A DNA stretch of 64,000 nt from Azolla caroliniana (Eukaryota; Polypodiophyta), in contig JBHGNT010000022.1 in assembly GCA_043228905.1 (NCBI GenBank), positions 9,424,001-9,488,000 on the forward strand, read 5' to 3'. Both the position numbers and the translations under genes were made by a program. Positions 45,995 to 56,702 of this stretch are shown one piece after another. Position 1 is the first letter of the stretch. Each line of letters starts with the position of its first letter. Below the pieces are notes generated by a model, which was not told the DNA's origin, did no database searches, and worked only from the letters and a program-made list of their open reading frames with translations.

Positions 45995-46830
45995 CATGGT
46001 TGTTTACGTACCCATATTTAACGTTTAAATACGTATAGTACCTCATCATTTGTATAGTACGTACTATACCTCAATGTTGTTCAGTCAAATATCATGTACA
46101 TTTGTCCAATACGGTATTTAACATATTTATAAAAAAACAGGTATAATACGTATTTATAAAGAAAATGTAAGTAAAACCCTAACAAAAAGCAAAAGAAAAA
46201 AAAGATTTTAGTGAAAAAGAAGCCAAAGGAAGGAAGAAAAAAGAATAGAAGAGATGATGATGAAGAAGATGAAGAGAGAAAAGAAGACATAAACCTGTCT
46301 TGAGTGTGATAATCGCAGAAGATAGAAGAAGAAGAAGAAGAAGAAAACGAAGAAAAGAGAAACCTATCATGAGTGTGATAATCGTAGACGATTCCTCAAT
46401 CTATGAAGGCATAATTGTAAATAATTACAATTTGAAGTAGAACATCGTGATACACACTTACACTGATTTATAGAATACGGGAATGTCGACATCCATATTA
46501 CGACAAGTATTTTAGGATGTGAAATGTTCAAATGTCTTATATGCATTTTTGGATGCAGAACTATATTGTACATCACAAAATTGTGTAAACATAGATGTTT
46601 TTTACAATATTATAGATATTTTTTAGAAAGGTAAATAATTTTCAAATTCTAGAAGTATTTAACGTACTATACGTAAAATACGTATTTTACGTACTTTATG
46701 TAGTTTATAAGTATTTAACATATTAAAAAAACTTATTTAACGTATTTTTAAATTGGGAGGTACTATACGGGTATTAATACGTTAAATACGTATGGTATCT
46801 GTACCGTACCTAACGTACCTAACAACCTTG
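45995..46830 (-). mobile_element. hAT-type MITE, copy 2 (inverted)
   Basis: 836 bp, inverse of 44297-45084. Ends CATGGTTGTTTACGTAC and AACAACCTTG. The target duplication is 7 of 8 bp (GGAGGTGC at 45987-45994, AGAGGTGC at 46831-46838). It splits the copia I polyprotein between a PPTPQAPL block and the HGTSNLKYMWF block. It contains extra TA-rich CGTATTTA repeats near 46670-46790 relative to copy 1. Confidence 0.85.
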
Positions 46831-46838
46831 AGAGGTGC

Positions 46839-47570
46839 TTGTGGAGTCGGAGGCCCACCATAGTCATCGTATTCAGAGTTCGCTCTATGCCTCATTATGA
46901 GTAGCCCACCATAGTGGTCGTTTTCAGAGTTGGTGGCATAATTTCTTAGTTGTTGGCTTGTCGAAGCCGACTCACTTCTCCTCTTCGCGGTGGCTGATTT
47001 TTCTGCAATAATTGCAAGTAGCGGGCCTCGTTTGCCGACCTTGTTCAGCATGGAAGCTCCCCCTTCTTTCGAAGGTTCCTCGATGGCTTCCATCTTGTTG
47101 TCGAAGTTTTGAGTTCCCTTCGTGAGATGGGTTGAATCAACCTTGTCCTCGGCCACCATCCGAATTCGAGAAGAACATTTGTCCTCCTGACATCTTGGTC
47201 TTGGTTCGGATGTGGTTCTCTTCAACCAACAACATTGAGTTGAAGGTCGAAGAACGAAGGAGGGTTCTCCCTCACCAAGATTGTTATCCTTAACAAGTTG
47301 AATCGTTGTGCGAGGCTGCCCAAGCATACTTCAACCATCTCGTCTTCTTCGACAGTTCTTCTAGAAGTACCCCGGCTTCCCACAGTAGAAGCAAGTAGAC
47401 CTCTCCCTTGACTTCGACCTCATTCCCAATTTGTCCCGGTTTTGGGGACTCTGATACCGGCCTCTACCCCGGTTGTGGTCATCTTCAGGGACCAAGGCCT
47501 TCAGATCGGTTCCGGACTCCCGATCCTTCCGGAAAGCTTCTTCATCTAGCAAGCTTGATTTTACCCTTGT
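46839..47570 (-). pseudogene. Copia element I gag, C-terminal part
   Basis: Minus strand: SLLDEEAFRKDRESG (as in D: SILNEEARRRDKE), a CCHC knuckle STCFYCGKPGYF missing its last Cys part near 47370, then a frame-shifted linker with repeated NSEYDDYGG / NSENDHYGG units. It continues from 53413 once chromovirus J is removed. Confidence 0.75.
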
Positions 47571-47653
47571 TGTCAAGAATAGTACTAAAACAGAGAGAGA
47601 ATTAGTACTGGAGAAGGGAAGTACTATTAGTACTAAGAGGATGGGACTGCGTA

Positions 47654-47701
<48 letters not shown>

Positions 47702-47993
47702 GATAACATATGATATATTATATGAAGAGTAAGTACAAAATGGCTATAAGGCTTAAGACTAGCGTTGAACCAATTTGGTTCAACATAATGCCTTGTGCCT
47801 CCTTTTATAGTGTTCTCAGGAGGAGTGCTAAAGCTTCTAGAATGTTCTAGAGAAATCTGGAATATACATTAATTTCTTATAATAAAATTTAAAGGAAAAT
47901 ACTATCCTATGTATTACAATAGATGGTATGATGGTCAAGAGCTTGACCCATATAACATAAGTTCATGGGTTCGAGTCTTGCCATATCATGACA
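47571..47993 (-). repeat. 3' LTR of chromovirus J
   Basis: 423 bp, TGTCAT...TTGACA on the minus strand, with a (GA)n run at 47658-47697 and a TATAAAAGG box (minus, about 47803-47812). Confidence 0.8.
47919..47982 (+). other. Antisense tRNA-like module in J 3' LTR
   Basis: The plus strand (antisense to J) has TGGTATGATGG (A-box with one change) and GTTCGAGTC (exact B-box) at tRNA-like spacing, within the first 75 bases of the LTR. The partner in the 5' LTR has a perfect A-box. Confidence 0.6.
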
Positions 47994-48000
47994 CTATCCC

Positions 48001-51000
48001 CCCTTAAGACGACGAGTGTAACGAGTCGGCGATGATTGAGGACCGGGTTTGTCCGGATACTGTCGATGGAAATCAACAAGAAGATCCTGAGCATTGGTGA
48101 TATGCTCGACAAGTTCCCAAGTACGTTCACTCGGACTATAGCCAAGACAAACGACCAAATAATAAAGTTTGTTGGGAACAAATTTGGAGTCCAGGATGGC
48201 AGCAACTTCATACTCTGGGCCGGTGTCTAACTCAAGCGAGGGCAGCAATGGTGTAACACGATCGGGAATAGTGTTTGCTTTATAAGGTTCAAGAAGAGAA
48301 CTATGGAAGACCGGATGTGGAGGAAGATCAACACGGAATGTGACATCATTAACCTTACCAGTAATACGGAAAGGACCGAGTTCTCAATAATCCAACTTGT
48401 CGCACGGTCAAGTAGTCTTGATGTGATGACGTAAGAGCCATACTCGATCTCGGGATGGCAGAAGAGGAGGGAAGCCGATGACGATCCGCATAAGTCTTCT
48501 GTGTGTGTTGAGCATGATGAAGATGAGTAGAGAGATCCATCTGGATCTTGTGTAGCCTCTCCAAATGATCCTCGGCAGGAGGATTGGTATATAGCTCCAT
48601 GGTGTCGATCACAGACCAGCGAGGATAAGAACTGGTATAAGCGTAAAATGGGGAGACCCGAGTTGAGGAGTGAATAACGTTATTATAAGGAAACTCCGCA
48701 AAGTGAAGAATATCAGCCCAATCGTCTTGCTGATAACTCAGAAAACACCGGTGGTATTGTTCCAGCCTTTGATTTGTTTGTTCCGCCTGCCCATTGGTCT
48801 GGGGATGATAACCGGAGGAGAGGTTACAAGAGACCTTGAGCATCTTGAAGAGATTCTTCCAAAATTTGGAGACGAATTGAGGTCCTCGGTCACTAATGAT
48901 ATTGTCTGGGAGGCCATGATGCCCAAATACCTCACGCATGACAAGGGCGGCGGTTTCCTCACTAGTGATGGCCTTAGTACACGGCACAAAATGTGCCATC
49001 TTAGTATATTGATCAACGACGGTTAAGATAACATCGAAACCCTTCGAGACCGGCAGATCTGTGATAAAATAAAGACAAATAGACTACCACGACTTACTTG
49101 GAATCATTAAGGGTTCCAACAAGCCATATGGATGATGTCGTGGCATCTTTGCTCGGTAGCAAGCATCACAGGTCTGAACGTAGTTGTTGACAAAACGTCG
49201 CATATGGGGCCACCAAAAAGATCGTTGAACTAGATCCAACATCTTTGTACTACCGAAATGTCCCATTGTATGGGTGTTGTGACAATTTTGGACGATTTGA
49301 AGGCGACATGAGCAATCGGGAACATATACGAGCTTTTTAAAGAACAATAAACCATCATGATATTTGAATTGTCAGTAGTCCATACCTGGTTGTTGAGACT
49401 GGGAACAGGATGCCCGAGAGGTATCAATGTGTGCTAGAATGGCTTGAGCAAAACTGTCCATGGGGCCACCAAAAAGATCGTTGAACTAGATCCAACATCT
49501 TTGTACTACCGAAATGTCCCACTGTATGGGTGTTGTGACAATTTTGGACGATTTGAAGGCGACATGAGCAATCGGGAACATATACGAGCTTTTTAAAGAA
49601 CAATAAACCATCATGATATTTGAATTGTCAGTAGTCCATACTTGGTTGTTGAGACTGGGAACAGGATGCCCGAGAGGTATCAATGTGTGCTAGAATGGCT
49701 TGAGCAAAACTGTCCATCTTCAAGTTAGCACGTATAGCATCGATAATCTGGGAATCTAGTGGAGTGTGAAAAATCCACGTTGTGTGCAAACGTGTTGTCC
49801 CAATATTACCTGCTTTTGATTATCAAACGTTGGATCACCAGGACTAGGTGCAAGATATGAACACTGCGATAGTGCATTTGCTTTTCCTTATTGCTTCCAC
49901 GGTTGATATGTGATTTTGAAGTCAAAACACGTGAGGAATTTGGCCCACCGTGCTTGCCGTCGATTTAGTACATGTGCGTTCTGGAAATAAGCAAGATTTT
50001 TGTGATCACTGAAGACGATGACCTGATGTGGAGAACTCTCTAAGAAGTGCCGCCATTGCACAAAAGAATCCACGATGGCTAATAACTCCTTGTCATGTAT
50101 CTCGTAGTTGATTTCTGCGGCATCAAATTTGTGCAAATGGAAAGCCACAGGATGTAAGTCTTCTTTATCTCCTTGTTGAGAAAGGATGCTACCGAGGGCG
50201 TAATCCGATGTGTCGGACCCCATGATGAATGGTTTGTTTGTATCCACCTGTGCCAGAATAGGAGCTGATGTAAAGGCTTTCTTAAGATGCCTAAAAGGCA
50301 TGTTCGCTTCATTGGACCAAAGAAATGGCTATCCCTTCTTCGCAAGCAGTATGAGAGGTAAAATAATCTTCGAGTAATCTTGTATAAACTTGCGGTAGAA
50401 GTTAGCAAAACCTAGAAAACATTGTACATTTCGTAACGAACGTGGAGTTTGCCACTCTAGCACAGTTTTGACTTTAGCCGGATCCATGGAGATGCCCTTT
50501 GAGGAGATGACGTTGCCTAGAAATTCCACTTGCTTGTAGTCAAAGCTACATTTTCTAGTTTGGCATAAAGACCATTCTCTCGAAGTCATTTTAGTACTAA
50601 TAGTACATGAGAATCATGCTCTTCCTGGGTCTTCGAATAAATCAATAGATCATCCAGATAGATGATCAAACAGATATCCAAGAGGTCTTTGAATATATCA
50701 TTTGCCATGTGCTGCAAGACTGTGGGCGCATTGGTTAGACCAAACGGCATAACAGTATACTTGAAATGCCCAAACCGCGTGCAAAAGGCGGTCTTCCATT
50801 CGTCTCCCAGTCGGATCCGCATGAGTTATATGCTCCTCGTAGATCGATTCTTGTAAAAAACTTGGCACCATTTACTCGCTCTAAAAGACCTGATATAAGA
50901 GGAAGTGCATACCTATTCCTGATGGTGACCTTATTCAAGCCGCGGTAATCAACAACGAGATGAAGTGATCCATATTTCTTCTTGACAAAGAAGATGGGTG

Positions 51001-51720
51001 CACCGGCCGGAGATTTCAAATGATGAATAAACCCGCCTTCCAAGTTCTCCTCTATGTAGGCTCGACAGACTTCTAACTCGGTTGGTGACAAGTTGTAAAT
51101 TGGTCACCATGGTGGCTCTGTTCCTGGTTGTAAATGGGACAATCGTAGGGACGATGATGAGGAAGAGTACCGGATTTTACCTTGTCAAATACATCGGCAT
51201 AAGGATGATATTTCGTCGGAAGTTGCACTAAGGATTCCTTCTTAATATTGTTGGAAGGATGTACTGATATTGCAAATAGAAACATTGCCTCCTTGTGTCC
51301 TTCGTCACGTAATTAATGAAGTGAAATGGTCGAAACTCGATGAGTAGATTCTTGGGGTTGTCGATACCGGACTTCTCTTGTTCTCCAATCTATGTCTGGA
51401 TTAAGTCATTCAAACCAAGGTAATCCTAGGACAATGGGATGCTCTGGACTACTAATTATATTAAATGATACCACACACACAAAACTACCTAGGACAACCT
51501 GAATGGGTTCTGACTCTTCTACAATATTCCCAGAAGCAATGGGACGACTATCAATGACTACTAAAGATGCGGGGCAAGGAAGTTTTCGTAAGGATATTTG
51601 AGAAGCTTGGGCAAAATTTCGATCCATGAAACAGGAATTGGCTCCGGAATCTAAAAGTGCTAGGATGTGTACTGGAGGAGTACTTTTAGTACTAACCATG
51701 ACTTGGGCTAAGAACACATT
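48001..51720 (-). pseudogene. Chromovirus J pol remnant
   Basis: Protease 51717-51406 (ALLDSGANSCF). RT about 51091-50330 ([41 protein letters not shown], catalytic YLDD near 50655). RNase H 50301-49890 (SDTSDYALGSILSQ, DKELLAIV, SDHKNL). Integrase zinc finger 49347-49140 (HNTHTMGHFG...CDACYRAK). Integrase core 48999-48355 with ISDRGPQFVSKFW and HPQTNGQAEQTN, so two of the catalytic acids are visible. Chromodomain 48230-48060 (EYEVAAILDSK, YLVVCLGYSPSERTWE, NAQDLLVDFHRQYP); such domains steer integration to marked chromatin. Several frameshifts and stops. Confidence 0.82.
49205..49716 (-). repeat. 256-bp tandem duplication inside J integrase
   Basis: Units 49205-49460 and 49461-49716 differ at about two positions. 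The duplication lies between RNase H and the integrase zinc finger; 256 is not a multiple of three, so it also shifts the frame. Confidence 0.93.
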
Positions 51721-51899
51721 GCTAACTTGATTGGAGGGAATGGAACCACTAATGGGTTGTACAGATCAAGGGTTGTCCAACCAAACGACTCCTATTTTGG
51801 CTGGACTCAGTCGTTTAACTCTTCTTCTAATTGACTAAGGATTTCAAATTTGTTTGAGATCCTTGGGCTATTAGTACTATTAATACTATCAGACACTCC

Positions 51900-52932
51900 T
51901 AAGGGAAGAATTGATTCGGGTTTAGTACAGGCTACGATTTGATTTACCTGTCTTCTTGGCCTATGGGGACAATTGATTGCGATATGCCTTGGTCCACCGC
52001 AATAAAGACATAATCGATTTGCACGTCGTCGTTACTTTTCTTCTTCCAATAACGGGCCACGTCGACGCATGGTGTCAATCTCCATCGGTGTCGGAGTATT
52101 TGCTTGAGATATGTCTCCTGCAAATGGTTTAACCGTGACTGAGGCATATGTGGGCTCCGGCCTAGGGCGTGGTATTTGTAATTGACGTTCAGAACGCCTT
52201 TCAAAAAGGCGGTTGTTGCATCAGACCGCTCGACTGATTACCTCTGTAAGAGACTTTGGTTCTTCGGGGAAGGTTAAGAGTAAATCTTTGACATCGTTTC
52301 GTAAGCTGTAGCGAAATTGCTCCATTAGTGCCTAATCATCCTAGGGGATATCTGAGGCGAGTAGAAGGAAATCCTCCACGTAGGCAGAGGCTGGACGATC
52401 ACCTTGACGCAATCGCCGGATTTTGTTGATAGCCATCCTGATGTTGTCGGAATCTCCAAAGAAGGCTTTAAACTCTCTAATAAAGTCTTCAAAGTTATTA
52501 AGCAAGGGCGATTGTTTTTCTAGAAGCGGAGCGAACCATGCCAAGGCTGAGCCGCTAAGCAACATGGCCGATTCGGGATGCATCAGTGGGATATCGGGAA
52601 GGATGCATTTGAATGACTAAGCGTACCTGATTAAGAAATCCCTTGAATTGTGATTGCGTTCCATCGAATTTCACAGGAAGTCCAATCTTGGGCTCTTTAT
52701 GAAATCCTTGGGGACTTGATCCTTGTTGTTGCAACGCTACGATGGTTGCTTCGAGTTGTTGTACACGTAACACTAACTCCCCATGTTGCTGTGTTTGTTG
52801 TTTTTCTAGAGCGATTTGTTGAAGATCCCCTAACAATCGTTGGTTTTCTTGTTCCAAGGCAACAAATTTTTCTTTTAGACCCTGTAGCTCGGAGAAAACG
52901 GATTGATATTCTTGGGCGCTAACAGTAGCCAT
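51900..52932 (-). pseudogene. Chromovirus J gag remnant
   Basis: ATG at 52932 (MATVSAQEYQSVFSELQG). An N-terminal coiled-coil stretch rich in Gln/Leu/Glu precedes a Gag core (GLPVKFDGTQSQFKGFLNQV, SGSALAWFAPLLEKQSPLL, FEDFIREFKAFFGD, DRPASAYVEDFLLLA). Broken by frameshifts; zinc-knuckle remains near 52000 are poor. Confidence 0.75.
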
Positions 52933-53003
52933 AGTATTGGAAAAAAGGGGTAAGAGGATGAGAGAAACCAAAAAGAAGACTACAGGGCAAATTGGTTCAA
53001 ACT

Positions 53004-53085
53004 ATCATGAATAGTACTAAAACAGAGAGAGAATTAGTACTGGAGAAGGGAAGTACTATTAGTACTAAGAGGATGGGACTGCGTA

Positions 53086-53138
<53 letters not shown>

Positions 53139-53412
53139 ATAACAGATGATATATTATACGAAGAGTAAGTACAAAATGGCTATGAGGCTTAAGACAGGCG
53201 TTGAACCAATTTGGTTCAACATAATGCCTTGTGCCTCCTTTTATAGTGTTCTCAGGAGGAGTCTTGAAGCTTCTAGAATGTTCCAGAGAAATCTGGAATA
53301 TACATTAATTTCTTATAATAAAACTTAAATGAAAATAATATCCTACGTATTACAATAGATGGTATAATGGTCAAGAGCTCGACCCATGTAACATAAGGTC
53401 ATGGGTTCGAGT
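53004..53412 (-). repeat. 5' LTR of chromovirus J, outer end truncated
   Basis: Matches 47571-47993 but lacks about 17 bases at the outer end, where copia I gag codons (GKQLSL) begin. It carries a (GA)n run at 53090-53133. Confidence 0.75.
53356..53412 (+). other. Antisense tRNA-like module in J 5' LTR
   Basis: TGGTATAATGG is a perfect A-box; the B-box is cut after GGGTTCGAG by the LTR truncation. Confidence 0.55.
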
Positions 53413-53863
53413 AGGGACAACTGTTTTCCTTCCGGCCCGGCGTTTCCCAACGTGACAACTAGCGTCTCCCAACTATCCGGGAGGGAACCGAGCTGGAGCA
53501 TTGCGAGTACCTCATCGGCAAGGGAACCGAGCAGGAGCTGTCTTGGTACCGGAGCCTTACTAGCTTCCAATTAATAGCATTCTTGTTCTTGAACATGTTG
53601 CCGATCTTCTCCTAGAGTTCATGAGCCTTGCTCTTTTCATTGAAGTTGTTGTACAAACTCATGTCGATGAAGCACCGGATGTACGTCGTCGTCTTCATGT
53701 GCATCACCTCCCATGTCGCGGCATCGATCTTATCCGGTCTCTTTTCCCCGAACTAAACCGGAAACCAAAGATCTTTAACCACTAGCATATCCCTGATCTT
53801 TGACTTCCACATTGAGTAGTTGGATCCGGTGAGCTTGAACATGCCACCGAACGATTCTTCCAT
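53413..53863 (-). pseudogene. Copia element I gag, N-terminal part
   Basis: ATG at 53863 (MEESFGGMFKLTGSNYSMWKS), then a degenerate Gag core with ADEVLAMLQLGSLPDSWETLVVTL, close to D's MLCTLPESWENLVVTL. It ends at the J insertion and resumes at 47570. Contains stops and frameshifts. Confidence 0.8.
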
Positions 53864-53877
53864 TTCCTGTGTTGTTC

Positions 53878-53889
53878 GCTCTAATACCA
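53878..53889 (-). promoter_or_regulatory. Primer-binding site of copia I
   Basis: The minus strand reads TGGTATTAGAGC, one change from the canonical site, three bases inside the LTR. Confidence 0.8.
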
Positions 53890-53892
53890 GAT

Positions 53893-54404
53893 TGTGAAGA
53901 ATAGCGCGGAATATTGCTCGGCCACAACCGAGTCTTGAAATACAGAAATGGGAAGTAGAGAGTACATAGAATATTTACGTGGAAAACCCTAATAGGGTAA
54001 AAAACCACGGGATCTCATAGACTCCAAACTATCACTATATGAGAAAGGTACAATCATAGACTCAGAGGCAATGACCTTGACCTCTGTTTCTTCTCCAAGC
54101 GGCGGTTACAAGAGAGTATTGCCATGTATCTCTCTCTCCCTCTATACAGCAGTTATACACATACAAAAATATGACAACTACCAACACACAAAAGTGATTG
54201 CCCTAAGCCATATATATACTTATATGAACTTAGGGCTATTTACAAATATAGCCTCAATAGGCTTACTCAAAACATATTTACAAGTATGTCTTCTCTTCCT
54301 GTTCTCACCGGGTCCATCCGATCCATAACCGGATCTCTTCTGGTTCTCATCGGGTCCATCAAATCCATAACCGGATCCCATCCGGAGGGACCGATTTCCC
54401 AACA
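53893..54404 (-). repeat. 5' LTR of copia element I
   Basis: 512 bp, TGTGAAG...CCCAACA on the plus strand. Shares long blocks with the LTRs of D (GCTCGGCCACAACCGAG, TTTACGTGGAAAACCCTAA, AAAACCACGGGA, GAGGGACCGA), so I and D are related families. Confidence 0.85.
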
Positions 54405-54704
54405 GAAAAGATTAACATGTGGGAGCTAAACAGGACTTAACTGGCTCAACTGGACAACAACAAAAAACTCAAATTAAAAATAGTACATTCTCTGTACAAA
54501 GAGCACTTTTATACGAGTCCTTAAAGGACGGTTAGAAGTACTAACAAGTACTTCAAAGCTCATAACTAACCTACTGACACTAACTCCCAAAAATATAAAT
54601 ACCCACTAAACTAGGATCATAGGCCTCTCTGAAGAAGGTGAGACGTAGGTGGTGCTATGCAACAGAAGCAAACTTGTGTGTGTGTGAGTACACGTAAGGC
54701 AAGA

Positions 54705-54741
<37 letters not shown>

Positions 54742-54865
54742 TTAGCAATTCAACATGTTCCAGTACTCGTGTAGTGTAGTTAATGGGTGACCATACTCCA
54801 TTGTCACACCTACTATAAGTAGTGTTTTTAAAACACATTTATTAATATAATTGTGTGTTTTCACC
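54405..54865. other. No gene seen; (GA)n microsatellite
   Basis: Non-coding. A GT run (54676-54686) and a GA run (54708-54738) are the only features. Confidence 0.5.
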
Positions 54866-55277
54866 CAAAAAAAGAGAAAGCTTTAGCAAGAAGTTGTATT
54901 AATAAAAATAGAATTACATCCAACAACAACTAAGTTACAAAAGTTTCATTTAAATACCAACTGATCTAGGTCAAGTGCCCTTTATACTAATTACAAATCT
55001 AACGTAGTATGATGTCCACTGGTTAGTGTGAACATTGTCTCTATGGCAAGTTGAGTTCGATTCTCAACACACCCCTTTGAACACAACTTCCGGATGTCGA
55101 ATCAGTTCGATCTTTGAAAAACTTCGATTCAGCTAAATCGGCTTCAGCTTTCAAGTGCTTGATTAGTTCGTGCTCCTTGTTCGGCTCTCGGCTCGATTGT
55201 TATCGTACTTCGACTGATCGGTTGTTGTTCAACATCAACGATTACTGTTGTTTCTCGGTACTCACCCTCAAGCGCGG
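54866..55277 (-). repeat. Probable LTR/leader scrap of copia L
   Basis: Contains GTCAAGTGCCCTTTATACTAATTACAAAT, a form common at copia LTR starts, and then a Glu/Ser-poor non-coding stretch. Limits are uncertain. Confidence 0.3.
55010..55069 (+). other. tRNA-like module next to copia L
   Basis: A D-loop-like ACTGGTTAGTGTGAAC block is followed by GTTCGATTC (exact B-box) inside a perfect 6-bp T-arm GTTGAG/CTCAAC with a 7-base loop. No acceptor stem was recognised. Confidence 0.55.
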
Positions 55278-55463
55278 CTAGTCAGTGATCGAGAGACCAA
55301 GGTTCGTCGCGAACTTCCGCAGTTTGTCGAGACCTAATGCTTTTGTGAAGATGTTGTGCATCATGGCCCTTGCTACCTCTACTATGTGCCGATTCTTTCG
55401 TTTGGCTACTCCATTTTGTTGAGGTGTGTCGGCAAGAGATTTCTCGTTGAATTCCTTCCTTTC
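55278..55463 (-). pseudogene. Copia L integrase, left piece
   Basis: The minus strand encodes ADTPQQNGVAKRKNRHIVEVARAMM, the catalytic-Glu region of a copia integrase with Glu changed to Lys. It is interrupted at 55463 by element K and continues at 58561. Confidence 0.75.
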
Positions 55464-55948
55464 TGTCACAGACATGACAACAGTCATATCAAGATTTGAA
55501 CTCTTGACCTCTTTGTGTTCTAACCAACACGTCCAAATATATGGTCATGTTATGTATATCTTAGTAGATTATTAGTAGATTATCTATTTCAAGTTCTAGG
55601 AGTTTTTATAAAGTTCTAGAGGGTTCTAGAATATTCTCCCGAATATTCTAATGCATGTACTTCGACTCATGGTATAAATACTTGTAACCTCCTTGGTTCC
55701 TTTCAAGGGATTCAACAACAGTCATTGACACATCAATCTAGTATTCTTGTTTAGCCCAATCGTCTCTCCTTGATATCTTTGTCTTTATGCTCTTGTATTT
55801 GTTCCTAGCGTCTTAAGTTCCTTATCTCATCGCTCCCAACCTCCCGAGTTTCTAGCCTCATCACGTCGAGTTCCACGTGCGTAACCTTATCGGTCGTAGC
55901 CTTGTCATTTGTGCTTTGTCGTAGTCTAACGTTGGTGTGTCCGTGACA
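55464..55948 (+). repeat. 5' LTR of element K
   Basis: Shares GGTATAAATACTTGTAA (TATA box near 55668) and CCTTTCAAGGGATTCAAC with the 3' LTR and with the element at 63449. The next bases TTTGAATCCCTTCCAAC are conserved in both K copies and may be the primer-binding site. Confidence 0.85.
55484..55535 (-). other. Antisense tRNA-like module in K 5' LTR
   Basis: The minus strand has GTTGGTTAGAACAC (D-loop form) and GTTCAAATC (exact B-box), with a CAAGA/TCTTG T-arm. It is shortened in the anticodon region relative to the 3' LTR copy. Confidence 0.5.
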
Positions 55949-56179
55949 GTTTGAATCCCTTCCAACTTGAAGCATTACCCATCTTCGTCATCGCCCTTTC
56001 TTCTAGAGTTACCATCGTCACCGTCATTGGTTCTAGAGTTATCATGAGAAGTATCCTCATCAATTTCTCAATGTTTTACTTCTTTACAAAACGATTGTTA
56101 CCGAAGTTACTCGCCAAAAATTTGTGATAGATATGATCGATTATTACACAAGTTACTTACGGAACATCCCTTTGTTTTC

Positions 56180-56520
56180 TATCTTCCTTGCCATCTCTAT
56201 CTCTTAGTTTCTTCTCATAATCATCTTTGTCTTTTAGATTCTTCTCATTCTTCACATCTCTATCTCCTAGTTTCTTCTCATCATCATCTTTATCTCTGCA
56301 CTTCTTATCATCTTCCACATCCCTATCTTTGCATTTTTGGTCATTGTCATCCTTCTCCTTGTGTTTCCTACCATTTTCATCTTTATCTATGTGTTTCTTG
56401 TTATCCTCATCACTTTCTCTACGTTTCTTATCACCTTCATCCCTGTCTTTGTGTTTTTTATCATCCTTTGTATATGTGTCTTTGTGTTTCTTTAGAACCT
56501 GAACATCTCGATCTCCATGT
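56180..56520 (-). other. Antisense Lys/Asp-rich coding-like stretch in K
   Basis: The minus strand reads as repeated KKHKDRDEGDKK-like units (about 15 residues). Charged K-D/R-D repeats occur in splicing-related nuclear proteins; whether this is a captured exon piece or simple-repeat drift cannot be decided here. No start or splice sites were recognised. Confidence 0.3.
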
Positions 56521-56702
56521 TTCTTATCCTCTTCATCTCTTTCTCCGCTTCCATCATTGTCATAATCAAAGTTGTTGCTTCCAAAGTCGCTTCGTCAACA
56601 TCATTGCCTTCATTGCTTCGTCTTCGACATCATCATCTTCAACCCTCTTGTTGTCATCATCAACACTACTTTTCCTAGCCGTCATTGTCGTCGAGTGTTC
56701 CA

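Larger units (their letters stand above)
47571..53412 (-). mobile_element. Ty3/gypsy chromovirus J (defective)
   Basis: Minus strand, inserted in copia I gag. LTRs at 47571-47993 and about 53004-53412; the 5' LTR has lost its outer end. The polypurine tract TTAAGGGGGGATAG precedes the 3' LTR (minus strand, 47994-48007). Gag, protease, RT, RNase H, integrase and a C-terminal chromodomain occur in that order with frameshifts and stops. A 256-bp internal duplication lies in integrase. Confidence 0.85.

Noticed and set aside
44297-46830. One large foldback transposon with 790-840-bp arms
   Set aside because: Each arm has its own TIR pair and its own 8-bp target duplication, and copia I sequence lies between them, so these are two separate hAT MITE insertions.
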